NCBI GenBank assembly: GCA_039720395.1
Contig: CM077828.1
Location: 27,260,717 to 27,324,716, forward strand
DNA length: 64,000 nt
Direction of reading: 5' to 3'
From: Liquidambar formosana
Taxonomy: Eukaryota > Streptophyta > Magnoliopsida > Saxifragales > Altingiaceae
Part shown: positions 56,801 through 64,000 of the stretch, one piece after another
How positions within the stretch are numbered: the first letter of the stretch is position 1
Layout: every line of letters begins with the position of its first letter
The notes under the pieces: generated by a model
What the model was told of the DNA's origin: nothing
Database searches by the model: none
Seen by the model: only the letters and a program-made list of their open reading frames with translations
Translations under genes and position numbers: made by a program

Positions 56801-59800
56801 CACAAGTACAAATCAAGGTAATAAACCTCAGTACTGAAGTAGGGGTTTTTTTATTTTGCACTAGTGGTAATTACCCATGAGCTGTTATGTTTGACCAAAG
56901 TTTGATTGCCCTTGCGGCGCTGATCTGTTTTCCTCTTTCAAATTGATAAAAGATGGGCAATTGAAATCATCATCTAACGTTCAACCACAAGCCCCAACAC
57001 AAAGTCTGCAGCCTGGAGCAGCCGCTCCTGCTGGTGCCATTTCCAAAGCAGGAACATTGACACTATCCTGGTTTCATTGGTCTCATGCTTTTATTGCTAT
57101 CGGATTACTTGCAGTTTCAGGTGCTGGAACAGCTGTACTTGTTAAGGTAAACAAAATACCTCTATACTAACATGCCATCTAATTGTTCAAGTTTGATAGA
57201 CAAACCTAATCATCATTTGGAGTACTATTGTTAGTATTGCATTGCATCTGTACGCTTCCTATCCTCTGCACTAGTAGATAGATACATGTAGATGCCAGCT
57301 AGCCTGCTGGTAAATTCCTTGAACACTTCTTCATATCCCCCCCCCCCCCCCCACCCCCCACTTACCTACCAAAAATCAATAAATTTGTAAATAAAGCTAG
57401 ATGGACTAGATTCTTTTATCAGTTAATATTTTAAGTGTGATTACACCGTCAAGTAACATATTCTCGTTTTAGAAAACTATTGTTCCTAGGTTGAAGTCTT
57501 GGATTCGCAAGGTTGTATCAGAAGAAGAAAATGAAAATGATCTTGTTATGAAAACTAACTCCAAACCAAGTTTGGCAGAGGAAGCTGCAGCAGCTGCAAA
57601 AGCAGCCGCGGCTGCAGCTGCTGAGGTGGCGAAAGCAAGCCAAGAAATGTTGAATTCAAAAAATGAAGGTGGGATTATAATGTTCTATAGCCCATTTTAG
57701 TGTATGAAGTTTCCATCTTAAGTACTTGATTCTGCTTCTTTTGTCCTTCATTTTGGGTTTCTTTACTCACGAGTAATAACTTTCATGATTCATGACATCT
57801 GTTTTATTTTCTCAGAGAGGAGATACCTTGAGAAATTTATGAACGTGTTAGATGTGCAAGTGCAGGAGATGAAGTCAATGAGTACTGCCATACGGAAGCT
57901 GGAAGGTACTAGAGAAGCTGCATTTGGATCAAACAAGCAGATATGAATATATGATTATATATTGAGCCTTCTGTAATCAAGTCAACAATATTTTATTTTT
58001 TGCCCATTCACTTCTTTAGTTCTTGTAGTATTGTTTCTGAAATAATTCTTTGATGTGTCTTTACATGCTTAGTTCTTGTTGTCAACACTAGATTTTAACC
58101 CAATATATAGTTGATTAATTTCCGTAGCTTTAAGTTTACTTGCTATTGTAGAATCCATAATTAGCCATCAACCATGTGCTCTCTGTACTCTACCTATGTG
58201 TTTTGACCCTTGACAATGACACTGATACTGTTCTCAGTCTTTACTTCATTCAGATTTCTGAAAATTTTTTCTTACCAATAACTGATAACTTTACCATTAA
58301 ACATATCTTTCTTTGTAATTTTCAGGACAAAATAATACCCCGGGGAGGATCCCTTTGATTGAACAAGAAGATCACATAGGCTCAGTTGCAAATTTAAAAG
58401 TAAGCTGAAGATAAGCATATTGCTTGCTTCATAATATGTGAAGCTTTTGTAGCTAGCATTCTCTGATCTGCGTTTGAGTTGTCCAAGTTGAGTTTCTTAC
58501 TAATGTAAAATGTTATTTACAGCAATCAAATGTGAATGGCAAGGTGGACTATGACTCAAACTCAGGTTGTTTATTTAGTTTCAATTACCAATTTTCTATC
58601 GTTTAATATGATGCTTCAAGTTTCATGCCATCTAATTGGTAATTTTTGTACAGTGAGATCAACATCATCACCTGCATCTGTGGAACCCTCTATGCCACCT
58701 CACCCAAAGTCATATATGGAGGTCAGTAAATTTTTTATCTTTTCATTGCTCACTCAACTTTCTCAAAAAGGCTGTGTTTAGTGAATTCATGAGTCTTGTG
58801 TCTGTTCACATGTCAATTTTAATCATCTTATTGGGAATGAGCAGGTAATTCTATTATTTGAAGCATTGAAATATGAGGTTGTTAGATATCTCTGTAAAAA
58901 CTTTTCTTAATTGTTTTCTAAGAGTAATTCACAGGTTATGGTGTTATTTCTTTTTGTTTGTATCTGTTCCTACCCTGAAAGTGAGTTGCAGAGTTTTTTT
59001 ATTTTCCATTGCTACGTTTGGATGAAGAATTTCTAGGTGGAATTTTTCTTTGAGATGGAATTTGTAAATTTTTTATAAGGAAATAAATTTTTACAAGGAA
59101 TTTCCTTACAAAAAATTTACACATTCCATCTCAAAAACAAATTCCACCTAAAAATTCCTTATCCAAACATAGCATTAGTCAGTCCAACTCTCGATTTCGG
59201 CCAAATTTATATCCACACAGTTTTAAGAAAATATTAAAGCAGCTAAATTTTCCGAAGTATTCTTAAGTTTTTGGAAGAACAGCTGTATCTCTAAATCACA
59301 AATTATTTTCATGCGAGTTTCCTTCAATTCAATTCAGAACCCCATACCAAAGCTGGATTTCTCTGGCCAGTTGGAGAACTTAAAACCACAATTAAAAATC
59401 TGAAAACACTTACTTCAGACATATGAATGATGATCCTTATCATTCCACCTGGAAATTGAGTTTGCATATATGCCAGGACAGAATTGGTAACTGGGTAAAT
59501 GTATACTTTTGTTTCTTCGCGTTTGATGAACTGTCAACCTAGAGAAATATTATTTTACCTATTGGGCAAAGTTAAGGCCTCACATAGGATTTTAATATGG
59601 AGCATTAAAGAATTCTTATAATTTGTATAATTATGTTGCAGATCATGGCCATGGTCCAAAGAGGGGAGAAACCTCCTAACATCAGAGTAAATTTACTCCC
59701 TGGTTTATTTATTTATTTTAAAGATTGACTTGTTTATCAGGTTTATTGCTAATCATCTCCCATTCATCTTTCATTTTCAGGACATCAATGATCTACCCCC

Positions 59801-60813
59801 GAACCCTAATCAACAACTATCAAATCCTCGCTTAGTGCCAAGGACCAAGGTTTGTTTTTTAGAGTTCCATCTATATTTGATTCACTGTTCACAGATTAAC
59901 GGAGGCTGTTTGAGGGAGGGAGGTCTATATGAGAGAGAATTCCAAAACTAAATTTATGTGAATGTTATTCTGGTATATCTTGGTTTTTTAAGCTGATTGC
60001 ATGATATGAAATCCAATTGCCAGACCATTTTTACATTCTTAAATATCTGACTGTTAAGGGAAACATGATCACTCTAATGGCTGAATATCACTCTTTGGAT
60101 ATTGGGCAATGGCCACTAAGTTATTGCAAACTATTACATAATATGATCTCTGAACCTATTCTACATTATGGTCATTTTAATTATGGATTTTGTATATTTA
60201 TGTAATTTGTTAAGTACATAATTAATCTGACTGTTGGGAAGTAGATTCAACAGGGAATGGGCTTAGATATTTGTTCATCCAAACCAAATAGATCTGATAA
60301 TTATTTTCTTCTCCTAAACAGCCTTGGGAGGTTGGTCAGGCTCCAAACGGCTCGAGCCAAGTCTTTCAGTCTCAATCAACTAGTGAAGGCTTGAATCCCA
60401 AGGTACAAGATAATGGTCTTATCTCTCAATTGGACATCAACGGTTCAGTGCCCTGGTGGCAACAGAAAAACGTCAGAATCACAGAAATTGAAACTGAAAA
60501 AGAACTAAAGACTGCCTCTGATGGTGTGGTCACCAGTGAGCGACCAGCTCAGCGTACATGGGTTCCTCCCCAGCCACCCCCTGTTGCAATGCCAGAAGCA
60601 GCAGCAGCCATCAGACAGCCAAAACTTCCTATTCGAAAAGAGCTTGTAACTGATGATCAGTTATTGGCTCGTTCTTCAGATGGAATTGATGAATTGCAGA
60701 GGATCACCAAAATATCTGAATCAGGAGGTGTGGTGGAGATCAATGGAGGGAGCTCAGGGCTGAATTCAAGTGAGATACAAGAAGAACAAGAGTACAGTAT
60801 CGAAGGGAACTGA
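53841..60813 (+). CDS. PEX14: Peroxisomal membrane protein PEX14 (peroxin 14)
   Basis: Twelve exons, all GT-AG: 53841-53901, 56389-56633, 56772-56817, 56953-57146, 57473-57668, 57816-57905, 58326-58399, 58523-58565, 58654-58721, 59642-59686, 59781-59849, 60322-60813; 1623 nt, 540 aa. PEX14 is the docking subunit of the peroxisome matrix import pore and binds WxxxF/Y motifs of the PEX5 receptor. The conserved N-terminal docking domain is at residues 55-102 (MREEQVQNAVNFLSHPKV...FLEKKGVTKEEIDEAF). One hydrophobic segment at 160-181 anchors it in the membrane. An Ala-rich helix and predicted coiled coil follow (EEAAAAAKAAAAAAAEVAKA; ERRYLEKFMNVLDVQVQEM). The C-terminal Pro/Gln-rich part includes PWEVGQ and VPWWQQKN. 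Intron 1 (2.49 kb) holds a SINE and intron 9 a foldback MITE. The length is slightly above the roughly 500 aa known for Arabidopsis. Confidence 0.97.
55511..55844 (+). mobile_element. SINE in PEX14 intron 1
   Basis: A box TGGTCTAGTGG (55523-55533), B box GGGTCGAAGCCC (about 55578-55589), A-rich (AAAT)n tail. Flanked by 15-bp direct repeats GGTTTAATG(C/T)AAGCA (55496-55510 and 55845-55859). At 334 bp it is the longest SINE here, and is in the same orientation as the gene. Confidence 0.88.
59011..59173. mobile_element. Foldback MITE (near-perfect hairpin) in PEX14 intron 9
   Basis: GCTACGTTTGGATGAAGAAT at the left pairs with ..ATTCCTTATCCAAACATAGC at the right, and AGGTGGAATTT, GAGATGGAAT and TAAATTTTTT pair inwards. 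ATT lies on each side, a possible 3-bp target duplication. The intron transcript would fold into a hairpin over most of its 163 bases. Confidence 0.85.
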
Positions 60814-60870
60814 AGTGGGATCCGATTGGTATGATCAGCTCAATGTAAGGTCTCCTACAATGCTTTAAGG

Positions 60871-60895
60871 ATAATAATAATAATAATAATAATAA
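60871..60895. repeat. (AAT)n microsatellite in PEX14 3' UTR
   Basis: About eight ATA/AAT units, 58 bases after the stop codon. Confidence 0.9.
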
Positions 60896-61449
60896 CAGCA
60901 CAAAACATGTTGGATTGACATGAACCAATTAATCTCTCTTATTCTGTACCTTTACTGGGTATTGCTTTGTTTGACAGTATGAATGAAAAATTTTGTGGAT
61001 AATGAATTCCTGTTTATATTGATTCTTGAAAATGGACCAATGACTATGGTCCATTATGTCAAAAGCATTTTTCTGCCTGTTAAATGCTCCACTTAGTATT
61101 ATTCAAGGTCCAAGCCTAGCTGCTTAGCAAAAAGGGGAAAAAAGAGTCATGCCTAGATCCACTACAGATTAAAAAAAATAGTAGCGAAAGAGCATCAATG
61201 ACTGTAGTCTGTAGGGAATGATCATTGGGGATTCAGTAAGTGTTCCTCAAGAGAGAAAAGTGCCGGGCTTCTCATTATGTAAGGATAATACCCCCTGAAT
61301 CCCGATGAGCTTTTGTGTATTGAGTGTGTTTCTCCATTTCCAATTGGAAAAAACATTATAGCCAGCTAATGACTTGGAACTTTATGCCACCAATTGTGGT
61401 GAGATGGATAAAATTAGTTCAAAAAAGTGAAAGAGGGTAGTGTTATAAT

Positions 61450-61605
61450 GGGCCTGTATAGCCCAAAGCCTTTGGGTGAAGGTGGGAGTTCGGGGTTCGA
61501 AATCTACCTTGGACCAAACATAATGGGCTCATACCCTTTGCAATGGGGCTCAGTTTTTTGTGATTGTTCCTTTTGGGATGATTGATTTTTATTATTATTA
61601 TAACC
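61450..61605 (+). mobile_element. SINE-like tRNA-derived repeat
   Basis: B-box-like GGGGTTCGAAATC (61493-61505), preceded by TATAGCCCAAAGCC, a poor A box. It ends near a (TTA)n and long T run. The sequence between is unlike a tRNA. No target duplication was established. Confidence 0.35.
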
Positions 61606-62212
61606 TTTTTTTTTTTTTTTTTTTTTTTCGGTTAAATTTGTTTAGGGAACTTACAGATTGGTCTGACTACGGGTAAATAATTATAGTGAATAGTCAGTCT
61701 TAGTTAAGTTAGTAATCATTTATTAGGAAAGCTAGTAGTCATTGTATTGAACTTGAACTGTAATTATTTGCTTGTAGCAGGATGGATCTATAATTTCCCC
61801 ACTTTCCGAGTTATAGATTTGTAGCTTAATATATAATGATCATTAAAAAGGCAGTTTTTGGATGGCTCCTCGAAATTCGAGTTGTACAAAGAGGTTTTGC
61901 ATGGCATTAGAACAGAGACCTTCCTTGGCCTTTTTGCTATGATCAAGTGGCATTTGAACACCAGTGGAGATACCCTTTGCTTCAAACAAGCATTAACAAA
62001 GATCAATGACTAACTTAAATGATGCTAAAAGAACATGATAAGCTCATTTCAAATCCTGCATAAAATACAATGGAGTCAATGGACTTATCCGATTGCCTTG
62101 GGTCATCCTCCCAATCATAATGAAGAAATATATGATTCTTTGGGATATTGTGTCCTCCCTCTTTTTTGTTTTGGGTCATCCTGCATAAAAAGTTTGTGTT
62201 TCAGGCACTCGT

Positions 62213-62372
62213 GGATAGGCCTGGCAATTGGCAATTGGCAATTGGTGGGTTTGGGTGGGTTAGTTAAAATAGTCACCCAAACCCAACCCAAGCCATTTAT
62301 GTAAAGAACCTATTTAGCAAACTCAAACCCACCCATTTATTGCAAACAGAAACCCAACCCAACCCGCAGAGG
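62213..62372. repeat. (GGCAATT)n and (GGGTTT)n/(AACCC)n subterminal-type repeat
   Basis: GGCAATT occurs three times in a row, then GGTGGGTTTGGGTGGGTT faces CACCCAAACCCAACCCAAGC. This is the layout of one end of a hAT element of the GGCCTGGCAATT type. The other terminus was not found in the window. Confidence 0.45.
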
Positions 62373-62396
62373 CATTGGCCTCCGCTGAACCGGTTA

Positions 62397-62823
62397 ACTC
62401 CCTCCCACAGTCCGCATTCCTTGCGCACCCCACCGGCAAGGCACTGGACACCATCCGGCGCGAGCTTGGTTTTTACCGGCTCAACTTCATGGGCAACCAA
62501 TGGGCAGGGTGGGATCAACCTGAAACTCTGCCTTTAATGCCCAATGAAGGACCGACAATGGTATCTCGAGCAAGAGGTGTCACGATGATTGGTGCATGTC
62601 GGTCGCGATGTACAACGTGCTTATAACGTCCACAGATCTCTCGATTGCTCGAAGGATTGCGCAGATGGTGAGTGCTCGAGGTGGTGGGCTCCCGATGGTG
62701 CAAACAATGGGTCTTGTTCATGGTGAGGACTCGACCGAGATAGCTTGCATACTCCTGGGAACCAAGCCAGATTGGAGCAAACAAGGAAGAAACAGACCGA
62801 GAAAATGTTCTCCGACAACATCA
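62397..62823 (+). pseudogene. Formiminotransferase-like gene fragment, frameshifted
   Basis: Two overlapping frames together give a continuous resemblance to the C-terminal half of plant glutamate formiminotransferase-like proteins: ALDTIRRELGFYRLNFMGNQ, AGWDQPETLPLMPNEGPT, then after a +1 shift near 62600 YNVLITSTDLSIARRIAQ and MVSARGGGLPMVQTMGL. The first frame ends in a stop just past the shift. No N-terminal half is found upstream, where transposon-like repeat lies instead. It is therefore a broken partial copy, possibly transposon-captured or a truncated duplicate. The absence of introns over 420 bases is uninformative without the parent gene. Confidence 0.75.
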
Positions 62824-63601
62824 TCAGGTATGGGCGGATTCAGAATTTTTTTTTAGTGGTTGCATTTTTTTGCTAAGGATAAGATGTGAAAGGGAGAGAG
62901 GCTATACATATTAGCATCTATATATACTTAAAAATGCTTAGGCGACTTCAAAGTTGCGAAACTTACTTATAACTACTTTCCTAACACCTTGATCTACCTA
63001 ATGTAAGACAAGGTCTTAGGAAGATGGAAAAGAGAAAAAGTCACAAGATCACACATTGGCATACTTTGAATACAGGTGATAAAGTAATAGGATGTAAGAT
63101 TGACAAGTATGTCATACTCTAAAAGCATAGGTAACTTTTAAAAATGAGGAACTTTGCTTATATACCACTCCTAACACCTCCTATCTAATATGGGATATGG
63201 TTCTTCTTAATGGTTGCACATGAAAATAAACTCAACTATGAGTCTTTGACATTATATTATACACAAAAGTTGTGTACTTTAATAAATTTAATAAAAATTT
63301 AACCAAATTTAATAAAAATTAACCATTATTTTTTAATGAAGGCTAAAGCACTAAATAAATTTACTCTTCCAAATTTGAAAAAAAAAAAAAAAAAGTGGAG
63401 GTAAAATGTAGAAAACCCCCCTTTATTGTTACCCATTTTGCAAGATATCCTGTCTAAAAAATAAACCCAACAAAAAACCCCTCATATTATGCCAGGGGAC
63501 TATGCCGTTAACCGGAGATGTTAAATGACCATTATAACCTTGTACGGAAAAATATTAAAATATTAGTTTTTGATTTTTTAAATGAATTTTTAAAAATATA
63601 C

Positions 63602-63633
<32 letters not shown>

Positions 63634-64000
63634 AAAGAAGGAAACGTCGCCGGCAATGGAGATTTTCCGGCTACTATCACCAATTAATATCGCGATCTGT
63701 GAATCCCGACGAGATCATCGCCCATGGTACACCCTTCTTGTCATTAACCCTTCCTTCCCTATCCACTGTGCATACCAATCACAACCATAACTCACTAGCC
63801 CTCCCTTCTTACCATTACCGCTGCTAAGATTTCATCACCAACGAAGACAAACTCCATATTTTCCGACAACGAGTATCAAATCCAGCGAAGGGTCCATACC
63901 CTCCATTCCCAATCAAACCAGTGATGGATCGTGATGGTAAAGCTCCACTTTTCTGACGACAAGCTCCCAATCAAACCAGCGAATCCAATTTCCTTCTTTT
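62824..64000. other. Right edge, no supportable gene
   Basis: AT-rich sequence with poly-A runs (63379-63394, 63601-63630). GGGCGGATTCAGAA at 62828 resembles a degenerate hAT left end like that at 16562, but no partner was found. The frame at 63518-63790 is created by the poly-A run. The last 350 bases are more GC-rich and might be the start of a gene beyond the window, but nothing recognisable is present. Confidence 0.5.

Noticed and set aside
62515..62784. Minus-strand frame opposite the formiminotransferase-like fragment
   Set aside because: Antisense shadow. The plus strand gives the clear family match.
1..64000. CRISPR arrays, operons, riboswitches, rRNA genes
   Set aside because: None seen. 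Direct repeats here are transposon- or microsatellite-derived and the genes are spliced plant nuclear genes.

Overview
This is nuclear DNA from a flowering plant, probably a woody eudicot. The evidence is spliced genes with GT-AG introns, plant-specific families (PLS-class PPR, R2R3-MYB, plant-type beta carbonic anhydrase, KLCR), AT-rich intergenic DNA, and many plant transposon types (Helitron, hAT, Mutator, SINE, LINE, solo LTR). The species cannot be fixed from the sequence alone. Similarity statements below are by eye; no alignment or search was run.

Genes, left to right: (1) the 3' part of a kinesin-light-chain-related TPR gene (KLCR/CMU family, +, 1-2187); (2) an intronless organelle-type PPR gene (-, 6195-8723); (3) a complete nine-exon RRP40 exosome gene (+, 10033-14808); (4) a three-exon R2R3-MYB of the WER/GL1 type (+, 23630-25563); (5) an eight-exon beta carbonic anhydrase (-, 28628-31064); (6) a complete twelve-exon PEX14 peroxisomal import gene (+, 53841-60813); (7) a frameshifted formiminotransferase-like gene fragment (62397-62823). 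The genes are functionally unrelated, as is usual in plants, and none forms an operon-like unit.

The most informative part is 31710-48688, with no recognised gene. It is a head-to-tail tandem duplication of about 8-9 kb (copy A 31710-40717, copy B 40725-48688, 7-nt filler at the junction). Each copy serves as a natural empty-site control for the other. Copy A alone carries a 1.79-kb Helitron (36065-37855) and a 400-bp foldback MITE (31753-32152). Copy B alone carries a 1.15-kb Mutator-like element with about 150-bp terminal inverted repeats and a perfect 9-bp target duplication (46736-47889). Both copies share an older Helitron, a hAT-like element with an intact 8-bp target duplication, a foldback element nested in that hAT element, and another foldback MITE. 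This gives a relative order: old Helitron and hAT, then duplication, then copy-specific insertions.

Elsewhere, SINE-type insertions with target duplications sit inside introns of RRP40, MYB, carbonic anhydrase and PEX14. A foldback-MITE family recurs at 31753, 39029/45840, 49434, 52558 and 52815, the last nested in the fourth. A 1.27-kb solo LTR with a perfect 5-bp target duplication forms a GC-rich island at 50992-52258. I see no evidence for a new multi-gene system. The novelty lies in the duplication/transposon chronology, the MULE interior, the MYB in-frame duplication and the gene fragment near the right edge.
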